Shown here one piece after another: positions 1 to 12,249 of a stretch of 64,000 nt of DNA. The notes beneath the pieces are model-generated. The model was not told the DNA's origin and made no database searches. It worked only from the letters and a program-made list of their open reading frames with translations. The position numbers and the translations under genes are program-made. This stretch comes from Pinus tabuliformis (lineage: Eukaryota; Streptophyta; Pinopsida; Pinales; Pinaceae): positions 726,738,300 to 726,802,299 of the forward strand of contig CM062812.1 in assembly GCA_031772625.1 (NCBI GenBank). Direction: 5' to 3'. Each line of letters begins with the position of its first letter. Position 1 is the first letter of the stretch.

Positions 1-725
1 GCATAAAAAATTGAGGTTAAATCTTGATTTGTATTATTTAAAATGGTTTTTTAACTGCATATTTGGATTCAACACCATGAAAAACCCTGGGACGCTTTGA
101 TTGTGCAGAAACTAGCTATCAAACTTGCGATTCCAATAAATTACTGCCGGATTTTGACTGGAAAAACCCACCCGAAAAGCTTCCAAAAGTCACATTATAG
201 ACAACTGCTTTATAAAAGAGGTATGATAAATAAATAAATATAAAAGAGGTATAAAGATGTATGGTAAATAAATAAAAACATATCAAATAACATTGGAAAT
301 CAACATCTAATTATATAGCAAGCATATGGGCCAAATACTTTTGTAAATAAAAGAAATATGATAAATAAATAAAAATATAAATAAACAAGAGTTATGGTAA
401 ATAAATAAAACTACTTTTTATATTTGCTCCATAAACTTGTTTACACTTACTAACACTCAATTTTTTTTTTTTTTATTTAGGTGAAGCCTATGGGAAAAAT
501 ACCATGGGCCAAATTATTATTAATACCATGCAAAAAATACTATTAACCATAATATTAATATTAAAATATTATTATTATTATTATTATTAAATCTAATATT
601 CATATTAATATATCATAATATTGATATTATTAAATATAATAACTTTGTTTTAATCCAATATTAATTTTTTATATTATAATAGATATTAATACATCATGAT
701 ATATATTAAAGCTGTATATACGGGA
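1..725. other. AT-rich intergenic DNA
   Basis: No gene is recognisable. The stretch is strongly AT-rich, with short runs of aaataaataaa, a T-run near 460-475 and an ATT/TTA microsatellite near 565-590. Confidence 0.6.
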
Positions 726-1375
726 GGTAAGAACAAAGACACAAAGTTATAGAGGTGGAGAGATGGGGGAGTGACAAGGGAGAGATGGAGATAAACTGAA
801 GGAGAGGAGGAATAAAAAAAGAAAGAGTTAGAGAAGGGTAAAAGAGGGAGAGGGAGACACAATGATGGAGGGGGAAGAGAGAGGAGAGTGGGAGGGAGAT
901 AGTGAGAGGATTGGAGGGAAGAGAGAGAGAGAGAGAGACAGGGGAAGAGAGATAAACGTAGGAGAGAAAGGGCGAGAGAGGAAGGATGAGAGAGAGGAGG
1001 AGAGAGGGAGGGACAAAGATAAGGAATTGGAGGGGGAGAGAGGGAGGGAAGAAGATAGACATTGAGAGTGAGAAGTCGAGAGAGAGAGGGAGTGACAAGG
1101 GAGAGATCGTGAGAAAGAGTGTATGTTTAGGGGTGAGATAAAGAGACAAATAAGGAGTGATAGAGAACAGGGGGGAGAGAAGGAGACAAAAGGAGAGAGG
1201 GAGGGATATAGTAACATAGTTAGAGAGAGAGAGAATAGGGGAAGAGATAGGATTGGAGGGAAAAGAGAGAGAGAGAGAGGGTAGAGAGAGCTAGAGAGAG
1301 TGAGAGAGTGAGAGGGAGGACGAATGAGAGACAATACTAGAGAGAGAAGGAGAGTGATTGGGTAAGAGAGAGGAT

Positions 1376-1414
<39 letters not shown>

Positions 1415-2165
1415 GGGAAGAGAGAGGGAGGTAGGAGAGAAAGGGAGAAAGAGCAAGTATGAGAGAGAAGATTTGAGAGTGAGGAGGAGAGCGGGATCGA
1501 GAGAGGAGGAGAGATGGAGGGAAGAAGAAATACACGGAGAGTGAGAAGTGTTGAGAGAGAGGGAGTAACAAGGGAGAGATGGAGAGAGAGTGTGTATGTT
1601 TGGGGTTGAGATAAAGACAAAGAAGGAGAGATGGAGAGAATGGGGGAGAGAAGGAGAGAGGGAGGGATATAGTAACAAAGTTGGAGGCTGAAGAGTAAGA
1701 GAGAGAGAGAGAAAGAGAGGAAGGAAGAGAGAGAGGATGTGAGAGAGTGGAGTGAGGGAGGAAAGAGAGATGGAGTTGGATGGGGAGAGAGAGAGAGGTA
1801 AGAAGAAATAAATATAGAGAGAAAGGTGGAGAGAGAGGGAGAGAGGAAAGAACTAGGGAAGCGAGATAGAAGCAGGGAAGAGGGAGAGAGGGGGAAGAGA
1901 GAGAGAGGAGGAGGGAGGGATAGGTATATAGATTGAAGAAATAGAGTGTATGTTTGGGTGGTGATATAGAGTGGCAAATGGAGATAGAGATATGGATGGA
2001 AAGTGAAGAGAGGAAAGAAGAGAGAGAGATGGAGAGAGGGAGGGAATGACAAAGAGATTGATAGATATGAAGTGAAATAGCATGTGTGCTTTGGGGGTTG
2101 AGATAGAGTGAAAAATAATGAGAGATGGAGGGAGATATCGAGATATATGGGAGGGGGGAGAGGGA
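726..2165. repeat. 1.4-kb polypurine (GA-rich) tract
   Basis: The plus strand is almost entirely purine, dominated by GAGA and GGGA, with a pure (GA)n run near 1378-1410. A higher-order repeat is visible: a block ending in gtatgtttgggg-type sequence recurs at about 1121, 1593, 1948 and 2085, giving spacings of about 472, 355 and 135 bp. Long open frames on the complementary strand encode only Ser/Leu/Pro-rich low-complexity peptide forced by the CT composition, so I do not treat them as genes. Confidence 0.9.
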
Positions 2166-2870
2166 AGAATATTTCTTACACTAGATACATCGATTTCAGT
2201 GTATACGGTGATTTCTAATCCAATTTGATTTCTTGCACTATATGCATTGATTTTAGTGTAGATGTTGATTTATAATGATATTTGATTGCTTTCACTAGAT
2301 GTATTAATTTCAGTGTAGATGATTTCTAATCCTATTTGATTGCTTGCACTAAATGCATTGATTTCAATGTAGATGGTGATGTCTATTCCTATTTGATTGC
2401 TTGCACTAGATGCATTGATTTCAACGTAGATGTTGATTTCTAATCATGTTTGATTGCTTGCACTAGATGCATTGATTTCAGTGTAGATGGTGATTTCTAA
2501 TATTATTTGATTACTTGCACTAAATGCATTGATTTCAATGTAGATGGTGATTTCTAGTCCTATTTTATTTCTTGCACTGGATGCATTGATTTCAGTGTAG
2601 ATGTTGATTTATAATCCTATTTGCTTACTTGTCCTAGGTGCATTGGTTTCAGTGTAGATGTTGGTTTATAATCCAATTTTCTTACGTGCACTAGATGAAC
2701 TTATTTGAGTGTAAGTGTTGATTTCTAATCTTATATGATTTCTTTCATTAGATACAGTGATTTTAGTGTAAATGTTGTTTTCTAATCTTATTTAATTGCT
2801 TGCATTAGATTCATTAATTTCAAAGTAAATGTTGATTTATGTTTTGATGTAATTGGATGTATGATGGTAC
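2166..2870. repeat. ~57-bp minisatellite array
   Basis: About eleven or twelve tandem units of roughly 57 bp share the core gcactagatgcattgattt followed by cagtgtagatggtgatttctaatcc. Units are clear from about 2340 to 2640 and decay towards both edges. The array begins directly where the GA tract ends. No coding potential is seen. Confidence 0.85.
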
Positions 2871-3461
2871 ATCAATTTTAAAGTGATTGGATTAACATTG
2901 TGCATTCATTTCAGTGTAAGCACAAAAAATTATTGACAATGTAAATTGATTATTGTGTTAGAGTAATTCAACTTATTAATATTGGAGAGAAGGAGAGACA
3001 AGGAATGATGTTTACTGCAATAGATTGAGCTAAATATTTAAATTGTTTATGTTTCAACTTGTCATTTTCCTATAATCGATATGAAAATATGACTATCAAT
3101 ATGAAAAGTTGACAAAAGTAACAAGGTGGGGAATAAGAATAATAGAAGAAAATAGTTTTAGATTAACCACAATGAAGACGATTTGTAATTACCTATATTC
3201 TTATCATTCATATTTTCTATAGCTAAACACTATTACGTTGTCCCTTTACATTAAAAATTTATATTTCATCACTTTTCATCATTAAAGTTATTATCATCAC
3301 AACAAACTGAGGTAACTAAGCAAATTTAAAATTAAAATATAGAGATTAATCTAAGACATATTAGCATATTTAAAATTATTATATTAATATTAGATGAATT
3401 TACGTATTATTGATAAAATTAATCATATGTTCATTAGATTTTCTTTGGCCACACATGACTG
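2871..3461. other. AT-rich DNA, nothing recognised
   Basis: I see no open frame, RNA gene or clear repeat in this AT-rich stretch. Confidence 0.5.
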
Positions 3462-3638
3462 AAACCAACCTAGATCCATCTTAACTCTGGATCTATCAAG
3501 CACCGAGAGGGATCAAATATCTTGAGGTACAAACCATTGCTCGAGTTTTTCACTCAAAAAATAGGTTTTCACATAAAGAGATGTGATCCCTCTCGTCATT
3601 TGATAGATCCGAAGTTAAGATGGAACTAGGTTGGCTTT
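3462..3638. mobile_element. Foldback (MITE-like) element, copy 1
   Basis: An imperfect hairpin about 175 bp long. The left arm carries ccaacctagatccatcttaa, then ggatctatcaa and gagagggatcaaa. The right arm carries the reverse complements in reverse order, ending in aagttaagatgg and aactaggttgg. This is typical of a non-autonomous inverted-repeat element. The target duplication is not clear. Confidence 0.6.
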
Positions 3639-3730
3639 ATTTTAAAATTGAGGAAATTACAAATATTTTTGAAAGTAACCTTTCATTAAAATAATAATTC
3701 TTTACTTTTAATTAGATAAATTGATATAAA

Positions 3731-3865
3731 ACTAGCTTGGATCTATCTTAATTTTAGATCTTAATTTTGGATTTACCAAGGGTAGAGGGGATCAAATCTC
3801 TTTTCACTTTAAAAATGGTTTGTATATGAAGAGATTTATGCCTCTGACACTTGGTAAATTAGGAG
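3731..3865. mobile_element. Foldback element, decayed copy 2
   Basis: Related to the hairpin 100 bp upstream: it shares actagcttggatctatctta and gaggggatcaaatctctt, with a right arm aagagatttatgcctctgacacttggtaaat. The outer right arm is missing, so this is a truncated or diverged copy. Confidence 0.45.
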
Positions 3866-5550
3866 TAATATGATTTAATTATTAATTATAATTATAATTA
3901 TTAATTTTGTATTTCACTTTACTTATTTTTATTTTAATAATTTACCCAAACTTTATTTTGCTTAACATTTTTCACATTAAATTTTATTTACGAAGTTTCC
4001 TCAAATTAGATGTTAAAATTAATTTTCAAATAAAATAAATTGCCTATATTTTTTAATATTAATAGTTATTTTTAATTTTACCCATGGTGTAGATTAGTTT
4101 ATGATATAATGGGTTGTTAAGGAATTTCTTATGATGTTATTGGTTTAAACTTCGATTAGCTCAATGTGCCACGTGTGAGGCAATGTGGGTACACTTGGAG
4201 GTGATTGTGGTAGTGGATATAATCAATCCTTAAGTACAAACATGCTATAGGTCTCTATTCTCTCATATACAAAAAAATAACAATAACAATAATAAACTTT
4301 TTTTTTTTAATTTTATTGAATTAATTATTTATCAAAATTAGATTTGATTATAAGAAAATGATTTTATTCGATGTAGTTTAGGTGATGGAAATAAAGAAAA
4401 CGAATTTTTTTGTGAGCATTTTCAAAATTGTATCTCCACTCAAACACTCATAGAAAAAAAGAGTATTGACCCCAGCCATCAAGCAAGCCACCCAATGTCC
4501 CCTTGGTGGCATTCTCTCACTCTTTATACTCCAATAAGTATATCCTTAACTAGGGGGGAATGCTTAAATATCGAGCTAAGCTAGGTCATTGAGTAAGGAA
4601 AGGAAGTTCCTTAATGAAAACTAGTGATTTGACACTACTCACTCTCAAAGTAAAAGGTTAGGGATAAGTGTGCGAATAGTCAAACAAACCATGAATTATT
4701 AACAAATTTTGAATGATCTTAATTACACAACTATGTTTATTCATGAAACCAAATTATACTTAAAAAATGAAGGATAAATCTTGCTCAATTAACCATATAG
4801 CATGAGATGCTAGTGAAGCAAATATAAAATGGCACAATAAAAATAGAAAATGAATCATAAATTGTTTATACAAGTAAGGCATTAGATCATGCATTCATTG
4901 TATTCATGAGAATTGGAGATTGAGAGTTCGTTATCATCATCAAGAGACCATTCCACAATTAAGAGATCATACACCAACAATATTAACTATGTTTGGGACA
5001 AAAAAGAGTTATGTGTTTGTGATGATAAATAAAGGAAATATTCAAACTTGTCATTGTTACTAAGGACAATGAAGACAACAAAGTTGAATGTGGACTACTT
5101 ACATGTTTGTAACATTCAAATGTCATCCATTTATCATCATGGAAGTTGCATGAAGGAAATTTGGTAGTGGTACAAAGTGACCATTTTTTTATCAAAGTTC
5201 ATACCATCTCCTTAGCACTACCAATTTGAAAGACGAAGAATAAATGTGAAATATATGTGAAAACAACTAAATAAGTTGGAAAGATTGTTGCAACATATAT
5301 AGGTGGTCATGTGGTGTTGCAAAAGGAGGTGTTGGACCACTCCCCTTTTCGATAATTTTCCAACCTTTGAATTTTATTCCCTGTGAATGTGATCAAATGA
5401 TATGACCCTAAAGATTCTAATAAGCTCCATAATTTTAATCATCCTTTGATCCAATAAAGAAGTGTACAAGGAAGCATAACCTTTCATCCAATCTAAAACA
5501 ACCTTTGAAACCCTATGACTTGTAAGTTTAGATTGTTGAAGTGGCGCAAT
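3866..5550. other. AT-rich intergenic DNA
   Basis: No recognisable gene. Open frames here are short, lack homology I can name and have no supporting context. Confidence 0.5.
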
Positions 5551-5834
5551 TAAAATGACTAACATAAACGACTAATTCATGTTATTGTAGTTTTCGTTAG
5601 GTATTCATATTTTTTTTCCTAGACTAAATTAGTCATTTATGTTATTCATTTTTAGTAGTATCACTTATTATCTAGTCGTATATTTTAACTGGCGACTAAA
5701 ATAGTCATTTATGTTAGTTGTTTTTAGTTGGGTCTCTTAATATTGGTATTTTTTTGTAGTATTTCACTTGGAAAAGTTGTGGTGACTAACATTTTCAGTC
5801 ACCTAGTCACTAATTTAACCATTTTCTACTAGTA
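5551..5834. repeat. CACTA-like terminal repeat region
   Basis: Repeated gactaaattagtcatttatgtta-type units occur at about 5565, 5622 and 5695. The right edge reads ccattttctactagta; its reverse complement (TACTAGTAGAAAATGG) resembles the plant CACTA tip CACTAGTAGAAAA with one change. No matching left tip was found, so the boundary on that side is a guess. Confidence 0.4.
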
Positions 5835-6097
5835 CTGCCCTCTTTCCATCTAAATATTTTTAGTTTATCGATTCACATTTTTTATTTTTTTCCAGGTAAG
5901 ATCTCATATGAAAACCACCAGGTACTTCCTTGCATTTCATAAATGGTATCCAACATAAACCTATTGGTGCTAATTAGGGTGCTTGATGATTGAAAATTGC
6001 ACCTTGAATACCTTAGTAATGTTTCATTGTTTTCATATATTCTGAAATGTCTCCTACATTTTGAGATTCATCATAGTGTTGATTCATCCATAAGCAG

Positions 6098-6412
6098 TGG
6101 CATCACTCAAAATTTTGTAGTCTATACTTCCAATGATAACCTCCTTAAAGAAATTTATGCTCTTAAGTCCAAAGTTTGATGGAGTTATGGTAAACCAGAT
6201 TTTTACAGGAAAGGAAGGGGCAATGGCGTAACCTATAATTTCTGATTAGTTCCATATCCAATGGCATGGCACTCAATTTTTTTTCAATCTACACTTTTGA
6301 TGATAGCCTCCTCAAAGAAATTTAAGCTCTTAATCTCAAACTTTAATGAAGTTATGGGGAACTAGATTTTCCTAGAAAGGAGGGGCCAAGGTGGAATATA
6401 TAATTTATGAAT
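6098..6412 (+). repeat. ~160-bp imperfect tandem duplication
   Basis: Two adjacent diverged copies share cactcaaaattttgta, gataacctcctcaaagaaattta, gctcttaa, agttatgg and a ggaaaggaggggc block. The first copy overlaps the end of a 60-residue open frame (5997-6179) of no recognisable family. Confidence 0.6.
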
Positions 6413-6559
6413 AGTTGTAATCACATTTTCTACATTAGGAAAGATTGATAAACAACAAAGAGCTTCTAGATAATTTATTTGAATAAAATATCCTGCAAAA
6501 TTATTGAAGCACTTGTGTCTCATAGGGTCATTATTTACTTTCTTGAATATTAATTATTC

Positions 6560-8940
6560 TTTTTCAGGATAATACTAGCTATCAAATGTCATTGTTTCTT
6601 GAGATTGAAGCACAATTGAAAAGTAAATGTGACAAGCTTTCTGATGCCTTTCAAATGGATGAAATTCGTAAGAAAGTTATTTTTAAAGAATTGGATATAG
6701 AAGGAATGACATTTTTAGTTTATTTATGAACTATGATATCATTAATTTTCTTTTCGGTCTTATTAATTACAATCACATTCCATACCTCAAATGTGATAGG
6801 AGCCAATTCTTCTCGGAGATTGCACCTTCCAGAAAGGTCAATTTCATGGAAGTGAGAAATCATTTTATAATATGCTTGTTGTAAGCTCAACATGTCACTT
6901 ATGGAAACCAAAACTAGGTGGGAAGGATAACAATCATTCCTCACAACCACCAAAGATAAACCCAATTGACAACTTTCTTTGTGGAACTTATAATTAATAT
7001 CATGATGACCACACTTTTTTTTTGTAGCAAATTCACTCTACTCTTTGAATAATTTAAAGCACATTGTTTTAACAAGGCTAGGAGATAGGTATGGATAGCT
7101 AGGAAAGGAAGGTTTGGGATTGTCTAGGCCATTTTGATTCTCATTTTTCTATTTCACTTCTTTAGATAAAATTATATATTCAAATACGAACTCAATTCAA
7201 ATCAAACTAAAATAGAGAAGCCTAATTATGAAGATGTTTCTGTCTCCACTACCTTGCAATGACATTATTATTTTTTTAATTATACTTGAATTTCACTGAT
7301 AATAACCTGGATTTATATATTTCTTTTAACACTAAATTGACATCACGGTAAACATGCAAATACCACATTAAGTATGGTGTAAAGATGGTTCAAATAATCT
7401 TAGCTTTAGCCCATGCACGTGGCACAATAATTTTTTAGGTGTGAAGTTTTGTTTTGGTTAGAAAAATGGTTTTCTCTTGGTTTTATATGACTTTCAATTT
7501 ATCATTTGTAGCATTTTGATAAATGGAAAAGAATAATGTGTGACATTTATCTTGAATAAATTGATATTGAATGAAAGGATATAGAGTTTAACCAAGCTAC
7601 AATTTACTTTGGTAAAGGCAAAGCATCTTAAAAATCTGCCTACTAATACACCATATACAAAGTTTGAAAACAAGTAATATATGGATTTTTATTTTGCAAA
7701 TATGTTATTTTTTCTTCCCAAGATATCACATAAAGAAAAATATTGATATTGTATGAATTGTTTGAGGACCTCATTAAGGTTATTTTTTTTTTTTCAGATG
7801 TCCTACTTCATTGACACCTTCTCATGACATGAAGGATTAAAATATGAATTAATATGTTCCTAAAACAAATCTAATTAAAATTTTATAGATATAAAAGATA
7901 GAAAAAATTTAAATGCCTTTTTTTTATTGTTACTTGACTCTAGTGTGGGCAGGTTATAGGAAATGGAAATGGGCAGGTTAGAGGATTTGGTATTGGAAAA
8001 AGAATGGGAAGACAATGTACAACATGTCTCAAATATGATTCATTTGTTGTTGGAGATCCTTTTGGCACATGAACAATCGAATTTGGAGAAGTTTATAGTA
8101 GGGATTCCTATGGTTTTCAATGTTGTGATTTTTTCACCTCATGCTTATCATGGGCAAGAAAATGTTTTAGGAATGCTAGACAAGACATTGATGGACATGT
8201 AAACAAATTTCTTATAATTGCAATGCACATTCCATGATATCCTCTCTTTATTGTTTGATTGTATTTTGAATGTTTCCTTTGATTTTGATTTGTCTTTTAA
8301 CTATGAAATTAAAAGTACTTGGTATCATTTCCATTTAAAAAACATCTAAAGCTTAAAGATGAGTTTAGTATTATAGCATATTAATTGAAATCCTTTTAGT
8401 TGTTTTGTGTTAAACTATTTTCATGGCTATTACAAAAGTTTACTTTCATGTTGTTATTTGAGAAAATGTTATCCATATACTTGACCAATTTCATGCGTTA
8501 AAGAATGAAATTTTGCTGTGAATAAAATGACAAGGTTAAACATCTCACCTCAGATTATTTGTTTTAACAAGGTATCTACAACTTGAGTTTTTTAACATGT
8601 AACTTAGTTGGCATGATTATGCCTAAGATTTCTCTGAAGGTTGAATATAACTAAGTTACTAAGGTGTTCTCTTCTATGGTGATGTTTTATTTTCTTTGTT
8701 TATACAGGTCATTTGGCCACATTATGACCACTATCCCCAAGTGAAGAAAACTTGTTCGATTTTCTTGCTTTTATGGGGGAAAATGACATTGACATTGTTG
8801 ATGTTGAGGTATATGTCATATAAATATTTTATAGTATACTTTAGTTTATATTCAAGTATTCATCGTCTTTCATGTCTTATACTTCACATTGTATCTTCTT
8901 TCATTTTCAGGAGAGGAACTCAATATTGATGGTAAGAAGC
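6560..8940 (+). pseudogene. Exon-like fragments of an unidentified, possibly TNPA-like gene
   Basis: Several short coding-like blocks each follow a polypyrimidine-AG acceptor: near 6570 (ttctttttcag, then DNTSYQMSLFLEIEAQ), near 7798, near 8708 (tatacag, then a VIWPHYDHYPQVKK-like block) and near 8910 (ttcattttcag). Around 7950-8010 another frame reads GNGQVRGFGIGKRMG, vaguely like the G-x-VRG-hydrophobic-G motif of En/Spm accessory proteins. CACTA-like arms flank the region (5551-5834 and 9340-10145). The family assignment is an inference; the frames are short and interrupted. Confidence 0.3.
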
Positions 8941-9339
8941 AAGAATTGAAGAAATATGAGAACAATAACACTAGAGCGACAAATGAAAAATGAGAGAGAG
9001 AAGAGAACCGGTCTAGTGATACCCTTAAAGCAATATCTTGCATAAGATACATACATAGAGATTGATGGTCAAGTCTTCAGAGTTGGTTAATTCACTTGCA
9101 ATGCCTTGGCAACACAGTGATAATGTTTTGAAATGATGAAACAATATTTCATGTGTAAATTGTAGTCCAACCAATATTAAGTTGGAAACTCATATTGTAA
9201 TACTTAACATTTTATATAATAAAATTTGTGGTTGAAATTATTTTTATTTACACTTTATATTATTTAGTATTGTAATTAATATATGTAACTTTGCGCTATC
9301 ATATTAGATGAACATGCACATTGGGTGACATTTTTTTGT

Positions 9340-10145
9340 TAAATTTAGTCGCAAAATCATACTAATTAATTTATGTTGATTAATAATCAACACATAAAAT
9401 CAATCTAAACTAGTAGTTTATATTGATTAATGGTGAACACAAATAAAATGAATATGCAACTAAATTAGTTGTTTATAATGATTATGAATGAAAAAAAATG
9501 AAATAAATAGAAACTACTAAATTAGTCGTTTCACAAAAAAAAAGATAAATGACTACTGCAAATAATAAATTTGTGATTACAAATGATGGCTAAATTTCGC
9601 ATATATATGACTATTAGTAGCTAATTTATAGTATCTTATAGCACAACTAAAATTTAGTCATATTTTTTTGGTCATTAATTAGTTTCAAAGGATGATAAAA
9701 ATTTGCATATATATGACTTTTAGTAGCTAATTTACAGTGTATTATAACACGACGAACATTTTGGTCATATTTTTTTGGTCATTAATTAGATTCAAAGGAT
9801 GACTAAAATTTGCATATATTACTATTAGTAGCTAATTTACAGTGTATTATAACACGACCAACATTTTGGTCATATTTTTTTGGTCTTCTCGGGTAATCAT
9901 GTAGTAGTATCTTTGTCGTATATTAGGTAATTAATTGTGCAATTAATGATCAAATTAATGACTAGATATACTACCAGATGATAAAATTGTGACAACCAAT
10001 TAATGACTAAGCTAAAAATGACTAAAAGTTGGTCACGTTATAAGTTACTGTAAATTAGCTACTATTGGTCACGGACTGAAAAAGGTCGTTTATATGCAAA
10101 TTTTAGTTTTTCTTTTAGTAATTAATTAGTCATTTTGTACTAGTG
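9340..10145. repeat. CACTA-like terminal region with subterminal repeats
   Basis: Three direct copies of a ~105-bp unit (tagtagctaatttacagtgt, then attataacacgaccaacattttggtc) lie near 9610, 9718 and 9825. An inverted copy lies at about 10010-10110. The right edge reads tagtcattttgtactagtg, whose complement is a CACTA tip (CACTAGTACAAAATGACTA), ending at 10145. Arrays of short direct and inverted subterminal repeats are characteristic of the CACTA superfamily. No matching left tip was located. Confidence 0.55.
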
Positions 10146-10159
10146 TATCCCATTTCAGA

Positions 10160-11560
10160 TAGTTGAGTGGGTATCCCTCCTGATTTAGTCCCCAAGAAAA
10201 ATGGGAGGTGAAGGATCGATGTTGACTACTGATAGCTTAACAAGGCTACAAAGAAGGACCATTTTTATTTTCCCTTCATTGAATAAGTCCTAGATGAGCT
10301 TGTAGGGAAGAAGTTATTCTCCTTCCTTGAGTGATTTAGTGTGTAAAACCGAATACAGATTAGCCTTGAAGAGCAAGATAAGACCACATTCACATGTCCT
10401 TGGGGTACCTTTTCCTATAGAGTCTTTCCATTTGTTTCATGCAATGGCCCTGCTAGCTTCTAGATGGCAGTTCTAAATAAATGCATGATGGACCTTGTGG
10501 AAGCCACTTTGTTGCTGAAAGGACAACCTTTAATGTTTTACAATCATGTTACTACTAGCCCACTTTACATCAGGATACAAGGAGGTACACCACCAGGTGT
10601 GATAAGTGCCAAAGGATGGGTAAGACCACACCTAAGGATGAAATTCCCTTACAACCTCAAGCGACTCTAGAGCCATTTGTTAAGTGGGGCATGACAAGAG
10701 AAAAATAAGTATATCATTGTGTTACTTATTACCTGAATAGATGGGCTAAAACAAGGTAGTAAAGGTAGAAACTGAGCAAAAGGTGGTTGAGTTTCTAAGA
10801 GAGAACATATTCTACAAGTTTGGTTTTCCAAGAGAGTTAGTCATTGGTCAAGAAGCATAATTCACATCAAATTTGTCAAAAATTACATGAGGCAACACCA
10901 AATCAAGCACAGGACATCCACTTCCTATCACCCTGAAGAGAATGGGCAAGTGGAGGTTACAAACATATCATTGGAGAAAATTTTAACCAAGGTTTTTAGT
11001 AGCAACATAAAATCTTGGGCATACAGACTTGTAGAACCCACTTGGGCATACAACACATCTTGGAAGACCACCACTAGATTTACTCCATTCAAACTAGTAT
11101 ATGAGAAGAAGGCCCCGTTGTCCATTGAATTTGAATACAACACCTTAAGGATGGAAGCTCAGTTAGACTTGGACCTCACTACAACATAATAAGAGAGACT
11201 ACTCCAACTCAATGTCTTAGATGAATTTAGGTTGCAAGCTCTCCTATACGCTTAGCTAATCCAACTACAAAGGAAGATTTGGCATGACAAACACATTAGG
11301 GAGAATACTTTTTAGGAAGGTGATTGGGCCCTATTTTATGATTCCATATTTAAGGATTTCAAGGGGAATTTAATGACAAGGTTGTTGGCTCCCTAGCCAG
11401 TGGAAATATGTCATGAGAATGTGTCCGTCCAAATCGAAAAAACTGACGAGGAAGGAATCCCCTTACTTGTCAATGGTTAAAGGTTGAAGTTGTATAAAAG
11501 GCCTTTGTCCAAGGAAGAGCTTATTAGTTAAATCAACAAAGAATTGAATGTGATTACAAG
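10160..11560 (+). pseudogene. Ty3/gypsy pol remnant (RT joined to integrase)
   Basis: The first block (about 10166-10500) matches Ty3 reverse transcriptase: VPKKNGRW, LNKATKKDHF, a DELVGKKLFSF block, then EEQDKTTFTCPWGTFSYR and a diverged PFV-CNGPA segment (normally PFGLCNAPATFQ). It breaks off before the YxDD catalytic box. After it comes an integrase zinc-finger block (about 10577-10680: RCDKCQRMGKTTPKDE, then PFVKWGM), then integrase core with TSTSYHPEENGQVEVTN (the HP.NGQ.E region, residues about 13-29 of the 10887-11189 frame). Several stops and frameshifts are present, and RNase H and most of RT are deleted. The motifs resemble the Tat/Athila branch. It is a dead internal fragment; no LTRs were found. 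Confidence 0.8.
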
Positions 11561-12249
11561 GCTAACATCCCTTAATGCACAAAGCTTATTAAAAACAAAA
11601 GAAAAAATAAAAATATGGGTTCTAAATGAAAACCTCTATGAGGAATCTATGGCCAACTCTAGGGTTTAATAAGAGAAAAATAAAAAATAAAATACCCCCC
11701 GAGTGAAAAACTCCTCTGAGATGCCTAGGGTAGGCATGCAGGTTGAAAACCTCTATAGAGGCAATTTGAATGTCTCAAAAAAAAAAAGAGAAAAACAAAT
11801 AAGACATAAGGGAGTTGTCCTTACACCAATTTGGCTAACATCTCTCTTTTGCAGACTCTAGATAGTCAAAAGAACAATGGTTACAGAACAGGTTCCACAA
11901 ATTCATTTCTCCATTCTTCCCAACTATTCATTCCATTTTAATCCTCTTTGTTCACCTCCCTACCTCTCTCCATCATCTAGCCAAAAATTGAGCCATGTTT
12001 TGCCTCCTTTTTGAAGTGCTATAGGATTATCCTGAACTATTACAGGATTGTCTTGAATTTCTATAGGAGAAAAGTGAAATACTACAGGATTAAGATCCAA
12101 TTTAGAAAGGGGCCAAATAGGTAATGTTTTCCTTAGGAAATATTGAGAGAGGTCCACCAAAATTTCTTTATCACTCATCTACTCTATCTAGAAAAAATTT
12201 ATCCTAAAATATTCCACTCTCTGATACATAAAAAACCTATAAAAACAAC
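11561..12249. other. Probable 3' tail of the gypsy remnant; no gene
   Basis: Non-coding, with short repeated phrases such as gaaaacctctatgagg near 11630 and aaaaacctctatagag near 11745, reminiscent of untranslated regions of Ty3 elements. Nothing else is supported. Confidence 0.35.

Noticed and set aside
862-1065. Plus-strand open frame of Glu/Arg/Gly repeats
   Set aside because: It is a direct reading of the GA repeat and carries no independent signal.
706-2083. Several long minus-strand open frames (up to 247 codons) across the GA tract
   Set aside because: They encode only Ser/Leu/Pro low-complexity peptide forced by the CT-rich strand, overlap in multiple frames and have no domain.
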